NCBI RefSeq assembly: GCF_004359215.1
Contig: NC_090612.1
Coordinates: 4,415,775 to 4,479,774 of the forward strand
Reading direction: 5' to 3'
DNA: 64,000 nucleotides
Source: Bremia lactucae
Taxonomy: Eukaryota > Oomycota > Peronosporomycetes > Peronosporales > Peronosporaceae
Of this stretch, positions 20,686 through 32,733 are shown one piece after another (within the stretch, counting starts at the first letter, position 1; every line of letters starts with the position of its first letter). A program made the position numbers and the translations under genes. The notes under the pieces are model-generated. The model was not told the DNA's origin and searched no databases. It worked only from the letters and a program-made list of their open reading frames with translations.

Positions 20686-23600
20686 ATGCCGTGGTCTATT
20701 AGCTCAATAATGGAGCCTGTCTCTACAAAAGCCGAGGATCAGCTGGTTTGTTGCAATTCCCTGTAAAATTCATACCGTTGTGAAAGTTTAATTAAGCTGC
20801 TGCCGATTCAGGTCTGGTTTGCACTCTACCTCGTGGTATACCTCGCGTTCTACTTCTTTACGAGTCCATTCGTTGGCAATCGAGAACTATTGAATTCATG
20901 GACGCCGTATGTTTACTTCTCCATGGTGCTCTATGCGTGGCTCATATCTGCCGCAGCGCTGCATACCCCCGTGCATGCTTTGGGCCTTCTCGACTCGACC
21001 ATCAAGCAACCCGTAAGTGACGTCTTTAACAAGACTCAACGATCTAATAGCGCTTGTGTTATACACGAATGTAGATTTCGCTTCTCTTTCCATTCTTTTC
21101 CGCTAGTTTTGTCTTTCTCATCGTATTAGAGGTGCCCATGGCACTCTTTCTTTCGCGTATTACGAAACGACTTGGCTTTTCATGGACGGTGGCCCATGTG
21201 TCGTACGTCACAACATGCATTTTTGTATTAATCTCACTTTTTAATACGTTTTGGTTGCTCAAAATGTTGTCGCGGTAGCTTGGCACGGTCTTTTATGAAT
21301 GTTTTACGCAATAGCGCGGCCATTAGCGTTGCGTGTGTCGCGCTTATCATGCACTGCGACGCAACGTACGACTGTGCTGCAAGTCCAGAGGAACCCACGA
21401 CATACAATAGCCACGCATGTGCTCAGATCTTTTCGTTTCTTCAGTCGGACGACGTCGAAACGGTAGTTCCCGCCAGGTACTGTCACTCCCGCGCACAACT
21501 TCGTTTTGCATGCGAATACTGACATTGAAAACCATCGTCAATAGCTACGGTGGGGCAGTCTTAATCTGGTGCATGGGCATGCTTCTTGCCATCACCAACC
21601 TCGTTCTTGAACGATACAGCGGCATTCGTATGATTGCATCCTTTGGATGGTTTTCAAATCAACCCGAAGACGATGAACTGAATGAGCGATCGGAAAATGG
21701 TCACGAAGTGGTGCCACCGGAACAGAATTTGCCAATGGTTCCTTGGTATTCCATGCTCTTGTTCGATACGGTGTTTGATCTCCTCATTTCGCTCAAGATC
21801 TTTCTCGGTCGTTTTGACATGCGAACAATGCAACGAGCTCTGCATCCAAACGATGACGAATATTGTTTTGATCATTTGGCAGACAAAAACGACGTGTGGC
21901 TTGATTTTATGGCAGATTGCGGGGACGGGTTTAATAGCAGCTACCAAATTGCACGCTTGCTTGCACAACCGCAGTTGGAAGTCGAATGTAACGTATTAGA
22001 TACTGACCAACAACGTACGGACGTTGTTGACGAGACAGGAAAGCCGAAAACTAAAACAATTGTACGCGTCTTTCCACGAGGGGATGCTCTTGTAATTGGC
22101 GGAGACTTGGCGTATCCACACCCGGACGATAAAACGTACGAAACGCGATTGTTTCGATGTTTTGAATACGCCATGAAGCCGCCACAATTGTACCATCCAT
22201 CGGCAATTTCAACACAAAAGAAACTCCCGAGTGGCTGCTCGTCGCTGCGACAGTATGAAGGTCCGAGCGTGTTTGCCATTCCGGGGAACCACGACTGGTT
22301 TGACGGTCTCAATACCTTTACGCGATACATTTGTCAACGCGATTGGCTCGGTGGGTGGCTCCTTCCTCAGAAAACGAGCTACTTTAGTATAAAACTGCCG
22401 CATGGGTGGTGGCTCTTTGGTGTGGATTTAGCATTAGAGAATGATGTCGATACGGAACAATTTGGATTCTTTGAACGTGTCGTAACGACACAAATGGGAC
22501 CGCATGATGCTGTGATTGTAGTGACGCATGAGCCCCGGTGGCTCTTGAATGTCTATGAAGACACGTCCAACGTGGACATTAAACTGTCGTATTTGATTGA
22601 AAAGATTTTGAAAGGTCGCGTTGCAGTGCGACTTGCGGGGGATATCCACAATTACATGCGGCATTCCTTAGTCGAAGCGACACAACAATTAAAACGTCCA
22701 GCATCGATGCGTTTCAAGATGCCACAATCCAACGTATCCAAGACAAATCTTTCACGTCGTCACTCGTTTTCATATCGTGTTGAAAAGCATTTTCCACATA
22801 TGACTCAACCCGAAAAATTTGGCGCAAACGATCCAAATCATCAAACCGAGGTGTCGTCTCGACGGGAACGTCCGGCGGCGCATTTGATCATTTCAGGGGG
22901 TGGCGGAGCATTCTTGCACCCAACGCATATACCAAGCACCAAGTTAACGTCAAATGGCGGATCGTACGAGCAGAAGTTGTGCTATCCACCGGCAGAAGTC
23001 TCGCGGTACGGAAGGATGTAGCTCATACGAATCACACGGTGCAGAAAAATTGATTTATGGAATGCATTTGTGTTTTACATAGGCGGTATGCCGTGTTAAA
23101 TGTCCTGGGCTTTCGTCGTCTCAATTGGCGCTTTGATGCTATCGGTGGAGTTGGCGTACGTACCAAAAAAAAAATGATGATAATCAATGTGGTTACTCAT
23201 TGATACTTGCTCTAGTATTTTGTGCTCGTGTTTTCCATGTTTCCTCGCTGCTCGGTTGGTTCTATCTATGCTGCGGCGACGCATTGGGAGGCAGCCGCAC
23301 GATTTGGTCAAGAGCTCGTGCACGTGCTGTATGACATGGTGACGACTTCGTACGTGTCGCTAGGTTGCTCCATTGTAATGCTTTTAGGAACCATTGGGTT
23401 TGCCGACGCCACGACGCTGTCCAAGCGATGTGTAATGGGAATTCTTGTATCCTGCTGTCACTATGTCGCGGCCTTTACGATTTTACTCGTTTACGAGTGT
23501 CTTTTTGAAGTCGCTTCGGTTCGAGGAGGTCTTGGTCGCGAGGGTGAACATACGCTTTACCTTTTTTTTAGCAGCACATTACCAGATTTTTCAGCAATTC

Positions 23601-24378
23601 GAAAGTACGATTTTTTTGGCCTTGCTTCGCTTTACGGAGACTTTATGCGGCTTTGTATGACGATTTTTGACGGTATGTATAGCTTTGGTGTCATGTGGTT
23701 TGATGAAAAGGCTGTCAACGCTATTTGCTTGTATTCATAGTGCCTGAATTGGTTGCGTTGCATCGCAATAAGATTTGCAAGTCGGGGTTTGAGAGCTTAG
23801 GACGCATGGAGCTGTGGATTTATTACGCCAGCGTGTTTCCATACTTTTGGGTGCTAGCAACGCCTGTCGTGAGCTTTGTATTTGGGACTTACCTGTACTT
23901 GTCGCTCAATCTTCTGGGATGCCACTACAATGAAGCGTTTTCGTCGCTCCGTATTGCAAGTTACAAGAACTTTTTACGGTTACACTTTGACAAGAAAGGT
24001 CGACTCGAAATATTTGCTTTTGGCGTCGACAAGATGCCGCGACGGTGGTGCCGGTACGAGCTATTTAACATATTTTGACTTTGATTTAACTCGTAGTGGG
24101 ATTGGTTTTTACGTAGGGACCCGAGATGGAGTGGTGGACATGGGCCACGAGCAGCGCTGGAACGGAATTTGCCGTCGTTTAAATGGACGCGTCCGAGCTA
24201 TTGGAAGCCGTTGATGACCAAGGTTGACAATATGTTGCGCATCGACTTGGAGAACCCATCGCTGAACGGCAAATTTAATACGGCAGATCGATCGAAGGTT
24301 CATCTAATTGACCACGTGGTGATTCACAAACCCTTGAGTGTCGTGACCTCATGTAAAGTCGAAACAACCACTTTTTGA
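20686..24378 (+). CDS. Membrane-anchored calcineurin-type metallophosphoesterase, nine exons
   Basis: My model joins exons 20686-20745, 20812-21012, 21075-21274, 21315-21476, 21545-23005, 23083-23155, 23216-23672, 23741-24053 and 24117-24378, giving 1062 codons with phases agreeing. The protein starts with several hydrophobic segments (about residues 21-160 and 209-230). A phosphoesterase domain follows: DCGDG (about 331), GGDLAYP (393), GNHDWFDG (454), VTHEP (535), GDIHNY (574) and GGGGAF (659). These are the metal-binding and catalytic motifs of the calcineurin-like fold. More membrane segments (about 720-900) and a Trp-rich tail come after. Introns are 60-77 nt GT-AG except one of 40 nt at 21275-21314, which could instead be a one-base frameshift. 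The substrate is unknown. It is the best intact cellular gene in the window. Confidence 0.85.
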
Positions 24379-24500
24379 ATCAGAGGGAAGATTAATTTCC
24401 GTAAAATGTTAAAAATGCTTTTTCAAAAACTGACACTTTAGCGATTTTAAAATTATGAGCTTTATGTATCTAAAAGGTGTTTTTTACATTATTAGAAGGG

Positions 24501-24620
24501 AAATGATATATTACCCGACTGTTTTTTATTGTTACCCGACCGTTAATACGTCCACCCCATTGGCTAGTGTCTGGCATGCCCATTGGCTACTCTCTCGCGT
24601 CCCGTCTACAACATGTACCC
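24501..24620 (+). repeat. MULE left terminal inverted repeat
   Basis: It pairs with the reverse complement of 27671-27790 over its whole length with scattered mismatches, starting at aaatgatat at both ends. Confidence 0.88.
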
Positions 24621-24827
24621 ATGGGGGAACCATCGGCACATAATATACCTACGGCCAATTCAATTGGCTGGAGCAATATGATCCCCCCCTCCTAACCACG
24701 CGAGGAATATGAAGCAGAACACGAAGTTTTGTTTCATATCTCGTACATTCGCCCCCCCTACTTAAAACCTGCTTTTAAATTTCGCTACTGCCCTTTGCCA
24801 ACATCATGCCTCTCTCGCACCTCCTCA

Positions 24828-26237
24828 GGAGCTCACGTACCCGTCACTCGAGGCGGCAGAACAGGCCCTGTTTGAGCACGCAGAGATAGAAAAATTTGAC
24901 TTGATGAAACTTCGTTCTCGCCGATTTGGTAAAGGATTTGACAAGCTGTTGAAGGACGTGATCTATGCCTGTAAGTACCACGGAGAGTACATCAGCAAAG
25001 ACCACGAAAACAGCAGGCAAGTACAAAAATCGAGGAAATCTGAGTGCCCTTATTAGGTCAAGCTCAAGCGCGATTGCTCGGGAATAAGAGACGCAGTTGA
25101 TGACACACGTGATCACTCAAGATTTTGTACGCAGGGCATAATTATGAGGCTGCTGATATTTCATCAGAAAAAAGGAATAAACCTGTACATGCGAATCTTG
25201 CTAACATTGAACGCAGTACTTTGCAGGCATCGCGCCGAGATTTATTTTTGCGTACACTTCAGATTGAGTCCAACCAGCACGTCACTGCGCGTGAGATTTA
25301 CAAAACTAAGTACAAAATTAAAAAAAAATGCATTGAACGGAAGGACTCCGTTAAAGGCATTACTTAACAAATTGGAGACTAAGGAAATTGACGCACATAA
25401 ATGGGCATTTCAATGGGATGACAATGGGGTCCTTACACACCTTTACGCCCAACCAAAGACAGTCGAGATAATGTCCAAGTGGAGTGCGCATGCTTTGTTT
25501 GCAATGGACTCGACGTATAAAACCAATCAACACAAGATGCCGCTTCTGCATTGCGTGTCATCGACACCCACAAACCAGACGTTCAGTGTCTTTTTCTACT
25601 TCTTGCCAAGGGAGACGCAGGAGCATTACACCTGGGCATTGTCTAAGTTCAAAGAGGTATCTTTCTCATTTCTGTCGTGCTTAGCGTTTTCAAAACGTTC
25701 AGCATTCTCCGGCTAATATTGGCGTTTTAGTGGTTAATCGAAATTGAAACAACTAGCTTTGATAGCATAGCCACTGTGACCGACAGGGAATTGGCCCTAG
25801 TGAACGCTTTACCGGCCGTCATTCACAATTGCAAGAGGTTACTCTCTCTATGGCACATTGAAAATAACGTTCTGGCAAACGTTCGGTGGCATTTTTCTGC
25901 TGGTAGTGATGGACAAGCTACTTGCGACATATTCATGAGGAATGAATGGAAGTTTATGGTAAATGCGTCCACCGAACAAAACTTTGACATTGCAGTGATG
26001 GCCCTATCTTCATCAAGCTCATACCCGCGCGCTGCATATGCGTACATCGAGAAGACCTGGCTTCCGTGGAAAATGAGTTTTGTTAAAGCTTGGGTAAAGC
26101 ACATCAACCACTACGGCTACACTACAACCCTACGGGCAAAAATGGCACATTTTGGCATAAAGCGGTGGATGCAGTCGGCTGTTGGTGATCTCTTAACAGT
26201 TTATTCGATCATCAACCAAGCTCCTCACATCGATTAA
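24828..26237 (+). pseudogene. MULE transposase, DDE domain, with one intron
   Basis: The N-terminal part (24828-25055) resembles the FAR1/FLYWCH-like start of MULE transposases (YPSLEAAEQALFEHAEIEKF). A stop at 25,054 and two frameshifts (near 25,120 and 25,357) break it. The DDE domain reads HALFAMDSTYKTNQHKMPLL (first Asp), then VTDRELALVNALP (second Asp), then LLSLWHIENNVLANVR. A 74-nt GT-AG intron (25657-25730) falls between the first and second Asp with phase 0, and the frame joins cleanly across it. The protein would end at 26,237 near NQAPHID. Confidence 0.85.
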
Positions 26238-26399
26238 ATGAGACTCAAAAAATAATATCAGAGGATAAGTCCTGCGTACTAAACATTTTTTTTCTTTTTT
26301 TGCATGGCATTTTCTTTTTTTGCATGGCATTTTGAAATGCTTCGGCTACCATGACAGATCTCGCACCACGCGTTTAAGCTGGCGTACGAGCAATCTTTA

Positions 26400-26738
26400 C
26401 AACGGTTCGTTCACTTAATCGGCACTTGCGATGAAAGCAATTGCTTTTCATACAAGATTTGTAGCATGGGTCACCCTTGCGATGAAAGCAATCGCTTTGT
26501 ATACAAGATTTGTAGCATGGGACACCCTTGCGTCCATCGCTTCCTTCTCCCAGCGCCGTTCGAAATTGATGACTTCCATTGCCATCGGCGGCTTAAGAAG
26601 CCTGCAGAGGCACTTGTAGTCGAGGGGTCCAACCAAGACGATCATCAAACCCCCAATTACCATTCTGTCACACGCTTGGCTAATTTATACGAGCAGGTAC
26701 AAGGCAACGGCAGCAAAACCAAATTTATGATTATATAG
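26400..26738 (+). pseudogene. MULE C-terminal SWIM-like segment with a 17-codon duplication
   Basis: The frame 26466-26738 contains ICSMGHPCVHRF, similar to the GxPCxH part of the SWIM zinc finger found at the end of MULE transposases, then EIDDFHCHRRLKKP. A 51-bp unit is repeated in tandem (26429-26479 and 26480-26530), duplicating the ICSMGHPC block in frame. About 160 bp with poly-T tracts separate it from the DDE frame. Confidence 0.6.
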
Positions 26739-27189
26739 CGCGACTAACTCATACAGACAAACAGGCACCGCCACGTCTATAGAGAAATCATGGACGATTC
26801 ATTATCAAATATCGACGCTAGCGGGGCCGCGGCCACGGTCTTAACAGGGCGCCATGATCTCTCTCTTCACAAGCATACCACGATCAGCCAAGCAATTATT
26901 GATAATCAAGCCGACACCGCTCAAATTATCAATGATGTTAACGGAGAGTCCCGGAGACGTGCGCTACCAACTTGCCGTCGGTGTAATTAAGTTAGACACA
27001 GGCGACACAGTAGAAGTTGTCCTCTTCGATCATGAATCCTCAACCAAGTTGATTGTGCGCGGCCGATTATAAATCTTCTCCCAAGCAGTACATAGATGTT
27101 TAACGCATATGGTGGACATCTATATACCGATATTGCTCGAGAAACTTGCATTAGACCTTATGCATTCGACGTGAGTGAAGCTGAAGCAT
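26739..27189 (+). other. MULE internal region with short ORFs of unknown role
   Basis: Plus frames 26790-26990 and 26854-27072 overlap, one reading VIKLDTGDTVEVVLFDHESS and continuing to a stop at 27072. The next frame, 27096-27293, runs into the inverted duplication. They could be pieces of a second MULE protein broken by frameshifts. No domain was recognised. Confidence 0.35.
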
Positions 27190-27680
27190 GGGTACAGTGC
27201 CCTGTGAGACGTAATGGAACGATACTAGATTTAATTAGTAGTCACATACAGAACCGCCTTTTGAACCCAGCATCATCTATCAAACTAACTTAATTCTGTT
27301 CAGTTATGATAAAATGCTTTCGAAATTGGCGGCAGAAAATACTTAAATAATTCAATTAACTGCTTAAAGACCTGTGAAATGATGGTTGAGGTTTAAAAAC
27401 AAATGGAGTAAGCTGTAGAACTTTTTACTAATCGGTTGACGCGTAAATTCACTTCCTTTACTTTTCAACGTCCACACATCCTTCCATAGGCCTTCTAGCA
27501 GCTAACTGAATTGTCAAAGAATTTTCTGCCGCCAATTTCGTAGGGCATTTCCTCATAACTCTGAACGGAATTAACGAGTGTGAATGGAGTGATGCTGGGT
27601 TCAAAAAAGGCGTTTCTGTATGTGGCTACTAATTTAATCTGGCATCGTTCCATTACGTCTGGTAGGGCATTGTAAACACA
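27190..27680. repeat. Large inverted duplication at the MULE right end
   Basis: 27,193-27,340 is an imperfect reverse complement of about 27,520-27,675. Shared blocks include gacgtaatggaacgat, gaacccagcatca and cgaaattggcggcagaaaat. The arms are about 150 bp with about 180 bp between. It could form a long hairpin in DNA or RNA. Confidence 0.8.
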
Positions 27681-27790
27681 TGTTGTAGACGGGACGCGAG
27701 TTAGTAGCCAATGAGCATGCATGAAAGTAGCCAATGCGGTGGACGTATTAACGGTCGGGTGCATAAAAAAGTCGGGTGGCAATATCATTT
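27671..27790 (-). repeat. MULE right terminal inverted repeat
   Basis: The partner of 24501-24620, ending atatcattt at 27790. Confidence 0.88.
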
Positions 27791-29881
27791 ACCGATTAAA
27801 ATCGCCACGTTTATTAAAAAATTAAGAGAGCATAAATTTTATTAAAACTACCAAATAATTCACTCAACTCACCAACACTCCATTCACTCAAATGACTACC
27901 ACTCAATTCACTCAAAAGTTCAAATTTTTAATTCCCAGCTTTCTAGATTGATAATAACCATCTAAACAGGATAATGCATGACCATGTATGCAGGTTCCAG
28001 ATGGTACCATGCATGACCAGTAATGATCCAGACAAGAAGAAGGCTAACAGGATCAACGCGACGTGATCTTCACAATTTAAGCGCGTTGAAAATTAATTAG
28101 AGGCTCCCCTCCGACGTTGATGCAGGAACTCTATAGAAAGGGCCATTTCGCGCGTACTTGCGTTGAAGGTCGCGCTCGGCCTGCTTTACCCCAGAAAATA
28201 CACCCCCACCACCACCACCACAGGATATTTAGTCCCACTCAATCAACTCTTCTGTGCCTGAACGATTAATTCTACAAGTTTTAGTTCAATTTATAATCTG
28301 AGCACGCGAAATGAAAGCCCTACTTTTTTATTTTGCTTTATTGCGCAGTTTGTGTGGTTAATAAGTTGAGTTTAATTTATGGTGTGTTGTGCCGAGGTGT
28401 AGTTGAAAGTGAGTCACCGCGCGCGTGATGAGAGGGTGGTACGGGTGAGTGATGATTACTGATGAAATTTAGCTAATGAATTAGGGGGAAGCGAAAACTA
28501 TCAAGAGTCGTTATAATTCAAATGTAACTTATAGTGCACCATTCATCCGTTCTAGTATTGTTAGCCTACTTTACCCTTAGCGGAGCACTTCGTGCTCCAT
28601 CCACGACCTCAGCGAATCACAGGGCTTGGACTTTTATGGTAACGTAGCCAATCATTGGGTATTAACCATGAAGAGTTACCACCTTCAAGTCAGAGTAATA
28701 TGCATGTGCTTTGGGCGCTGACAGAATCCGTCACCTATTACATGGATAACCTAGATTTCGTCAGATACAACTTTCGGCACATTCAAATCAATGTGTCGCT
28801 TCGGATGTTACACCGATAAAGTCTGAGCCGTCATAATTACTTAGATGGAAGATTGGCAAGTCTCTTAAACTGATCCTCCAAGCGATAATGGTCATGTCGA
28901 CACCCCTATGTATGAGAACGCTTCATAGGCAGATTCCACTTAAAACATCTGGCGATAAAATGGGCTTGACACGCGACAACACTAGAAAAGGTAACATCCA
29001 CCATACAAGTTCCTTTAAGTGTAAATGCAGGGCCAACGGACTCGTTCACATTTAACAATTCACGCTGAAGAGGGCTGCGCTATGCACATCACCTATCATC
29101 TGGCTTGACGGCTTATCGTCTACCAGAGTACTGACTGCAGTACATGATAGTTACTAAAATGCGTTGAAATAAACGGAAAAGATCAAACTATAGACTCACT
29201 GGCGGGTTTCCAAGCTATGTTACTGTTCAGATCCACTTCCACAGCTACCAAGTATGTATAATCAAAGCTTTCCAGAAGATTTGCCCAAACGGGGAATTCG
29301 CTGAAGGGGCAATTATTAGAACAAAAGACTCGATTATTGTCTGGAATCCGACAAGACGCTCTCTGCCGCTGAAAATCTCGAAGAATTCAAAGATTTTTTC
29401 CCTTGCTACCTAAAGGAGGTCTGTAAAGTGGATATTACAAAACCACTATCGGCATTACCACCAGATTTCGGGGTTCGATCAAATTCCGGCAGAGAAAAGT
29501 GCCTCGAGGCATCGGCGCCCAGTACACTACTATCTTAAGAGCAAACATAAGGCCCATCACTTACACACACATTTTGCATTTTTTTTAAATTGCAAATGGG
29601 GTCTTTTCACACATGCAATTAATTATATGCAGCGACATTTAAACTCAAACGCCAATAGGTCATGTTAGGCAACAGTGCGACTGCACTATTATGAGCATCA
29701 CAGACCAGGCAATTTGTTATTATCAGATCTTGAAGGGCCCTTGATGTCCTAATGCCTGTCTTAAGCACATCGAATCGCAAGTTATATGAGTGGCTAGTGT
29801 TACAAGGGCTATCGTATGCTACAGCGAAATTTAATCACCTAATTTGTTTTGGCACACGCGAAATCCCTCACAGACGGCCAT
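27791..29881. other. Anonymous region, short CACTCAA repeats, no gene
   Basis: A patch of degenerate cactcaa units lies at about 27,860-27,915, and a (cca)n tract at about 28,205-28,222. From 28,560 to 29,880 the sequence has mixed composition with stops in all frames. Nothing was recognised on either strand. Confidence 0.5.
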
Positions 29882-30335
29882 TGTAACGGGGTGTATCGTT
29901 GAATAAAATTAACACTTAAAGGTTATTAATTAATATATTATCTAAGAGGTAGACAATATTTGGAGGATATTACTTTATGTAGTAATGTTCAGAATTCTTA
30001 TCCATAAATAGGTCTAGACCATTATATCTATTTGTTCCGCAGACTAATCAGCTGTAGATGTAAGCAAAAGAGAGAGACAGATAAGATAAGATAAGAATTC
30101 AATTGCATGTTTAGTATTAGTTTATAATTAAGTTAAAGCTAACAGATAGAAAGAAGAGATACTTAATTATATTAATACAGTTTCCATTTTACCCTCTTTT
30201 AAGCTAGTTACCTTAAAGAGAAGTCTTCCTCTGCACGTACTAGCGTACGTGAAATAACGTAAGGCACCACTCGCAACTGAAGCAGTGCGAAGTGGACTTG
30301 TACTGAAGCAGTACAAGTCGTAGTGCCCCTTTACA
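29882..30335 (+). repeat. Gypsy-2 5' LTR (LTR family A)
   Basis: It begins tgtaacggggtgtatcg and ends gtgcccctttaca. It matches the Gypsy-3 LTRs. Near the 3' end is a hairpin with 9-bp arms, cttgtactg and cagtacaag. Confidence 0.9.
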
Positions 30336-30509
30336 CCTGGTAGCACTTTGTAGTCCGTCCAAGGACCACATTTCACTTATCTAACATGGATATATTGCAT
30401 GATAGTTGGAATACGCATCACGTTTCCCGTGAAAGTTACTCCTTTCTAAGTGACACAGAAAGAAGTGCGGTCGAACTAATGAGCTCGACCGTATGAAACG
30501 ATGCAATCT

Positions 30510-31560
30510 TGGCAATGCTGTCCGATTTGGACAGAGATGCCCTCCATTCAACCATCGCCAAGTTCATACAACATGAATTTGACGAGATGAAGGAACAAGT
30601 AGCCTTGCTGAATCAGCAAGGCTAAACGGGCAGAACTGTTGAGGTTACAACAGGTACAGACCCCTGTACCTATGGATGACGCAAACGCGTCGTCCAGAAA
30701 CTTTAAAGATTGACATCTCTAAGTATAGGGGAGTCGAAGAAGACTCCCTCTTGAGATGGTTTGTCGAGTTAGACGATGCCATAAGGGCACGTCACATCAT
30801 TGACGAGCAAATGCAAATCGCATTCGCTCAATCAAATCTGGCAGGTCGTGCCAAAACTTGGGCATTGGGCCTTAAGTTGCGCGACCCATACGTCCTTAGG
30901 TCGCTAGAGGTTTTTAAAACCCGGCTCAAACAGACGTTTGAACCACCAAGGGCTGAGTTCAGAACTCGTTCAGAGCTTCTGAAACTCAGCAAGGCAAGCG
31001 TGATGTTCACGCATATGCCCAGCATATACGACTTTTAGCGAGTTGTAAACAAATAACCCAGTTCATGAACACACGTTGATTACGGTGTTCATACAAGGTC
31101 TTACGGATGATCCCGTAAAGATCCACCTGTTCCGCTTGGAACTGGATACGCTTGAAGAAGCAATATCCGTTGCGGAACAGGAGGACTTTAGCTTGAGACA
31201 GGATCAGCTTATTCGTCATCGTATCGTCCTCCAAGACGACACGGGCTAGGAGGTCTAGAACCCATGGACCTCTCTTACATCGAAAGCGAGAGACCTCGCT
31301 TTTCGAGGAATATGCGATTGCAGAAATGCCATCGCTGCCAAAAATTAGGACACTACGCTCATGAGTGTAGTGCCCCACGCCCAGTACCTTTCGGTACTGA
31401 ACGTAATTTTGACCGTATGCCAAAAAGGGCAACGGTCGCGGGTCCGACGTTGTTGCGAAAACGCAATGGCAAGGCGGACCGCCAAAAAACGGTCGGGGTC
31501 AGTAGGGGGCGCAACGCCCTTCTGATCCAGCAACCTCAAGAAAATTTGCAAATCTCTTGA
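30510..31560 (+). pseudogene. Gypsy-2 Gag with zinc knuckle, frameshifted
   Basis: It opens with a coiled-coil-like stretch (about 30,530-30,625), a stop, then the retrotransposon Gag domain in the frame 30676-31038 (KYRGVEEDSLLRWFVELDDA, then AFAQSNLAGRAKTWALGL). The zinc knuckle CHRCQKLGHYAHEC (CX2CX4HX4C) lies in the frame 31264-31560. At least three frameshifts or stops break it. Gag would package the element RNA. Confidence 0.85.
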
Positions 31561-32420
31561 CTAAAGTTGCTCCAGACACACAATCACTATGTGTCTCTGC
31601 ACCTGATGAGGTATCCCTCATCACGTTGATGTTAAAAGTGACAAATGATTTGTCACTCAGAGCCCTAGTGAACTGTGGCAAGTCGAATAACTTTATTCGT
31701 CGCCAGTCGCTAGAAGGTCGTAGGCTCAAATATGTTGAGCGCGACATCCCTCTAACGAGGACGACGGTGCGTCTAGCGACAGGCGCATCGATAACAGTAA
31801 TGAAACGCGTAGTGAAATTTCACTACACGTTAAAAGATTTACAGTATGATGATGATTTCATCGTACGGGATTTGGATGACAAATTTGATGTCATCCTTGG
31901 TTTACCTTGGCTCAGAAAATACGAGCCAAGGATCAGCTGGCAGCATCGATCCGTAAAGATGCCTGCCACTTGCTCATCAGATGGCCATCTGATGAAAGTC
32001 TTGGAGCGTCCACAAGCGTGTGGATGTACTACGAGTGAGTGCGATGGCCACACTTGTGGTACAGTCGTCACAAGATCACATTGTGATTGCTAATCACATT
32101 GTGATTACTAATCACACTGTGGAGTCAGCTGCCGGCGGCTGTGTTAATGCACAGGCAGCGCCGAAGGTCGTTCACTCGAAGAAGTCGAGTGGACTGAGAC
32201 ATGAATGTACGCCTGGCGGGCGACATTCAAGGAGTATACCGGTTGCCCCAAAGGGACAACACGATGATCCTAGGTCGAGTAGCGAGTCGACCATAGAGTA
32301 CATGAGTGTGATAGCGCAACCACACTCGGAAGACGTTGAGGAAAATGGTCCCCACGTACTTGAGGAGAAATCTCCTCAAATAGTTGAAGTTACTAGACTT
32401 CAAGATCGTCCTCTGTGACG
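31557..32420 (+). pseudogene. Gypsy-2 protease and spacer, catalytic residue changed
   Basis: The frame from 31557 is open for 178 codons. The protease motif reads ALVNCGKSNNF where the fragment at 1-825 has ALVDCGASNNF, so the catalytic Asp is replaced by Asn. DVILGLPWLRKYEP follows. The spacer continues in another frame (32,020-32,418). The DNA has at least fifteen perfect inverted repeats with arms of 7-11 bp and short loops in this stretch. Confidence 0.85.
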
Positions 32421-32472
32421 AGTACGTCATAGAGGACGATTACGTAACCGACATTCGGTTAGCGGTAATTTT

Positions 32473-32733
32473 TAATGAATTGGTCAAAAGCACTAGTTGG
32501 CAAAATGCAAAGTAAATATATTTAAGGACTTAGTTCGCAAACCCGTTGCTACCTCAAAGCCAACCATTACTTCTAGCTAATCAGCGCTTCCGGAACCTTC
32601 TAGAAGCTTCCGATGTCATCGAATGACGTCATCCCAATGACGTAACCGCATGACGTCATTACCGATATAAACCGGTATCCACTGTTGATTTTTTGCTGCT
32701 CGAGACGTCTCTTTTTCAGCGTCCTTGACAACA
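32473..32733 (-). repeat. Copia-2 3' LTR
   Basis: 261 bp. It contains a tgacgtcat series (about 32,610-32,660), fewer copies than in Copia-1, followed by a accggtat-type motif. Confidence 0.9.

Larger units (their letters stand above)
24501..27790 (+). mobile_element. MULE (Mutator-like) DNA transposon
   Basis: Terminal inverted repeats of about 120 bp (24501-24620 and 27671-27790) share long blocks such as acccgaccgttaatacgtcc and cgcgtcccgtctacaacatg. Between them is a MULE transposase with one intron and a C-terminal SWIM-like segment, then a short extra ORF region and an inverted duplication. Length is about 3.3 kb. No clear 9-bp target duplication was found. Stops and frameshifts in the transposase mean this copy is probably inactive. 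Confidence 0.88.

Noticed and set aside
27850..27915. CACTCAA units as a possible CRISPR or telomere-like array
   Set aside because: The spacing is irregular with no spacers, and the repeat is too degenerate.
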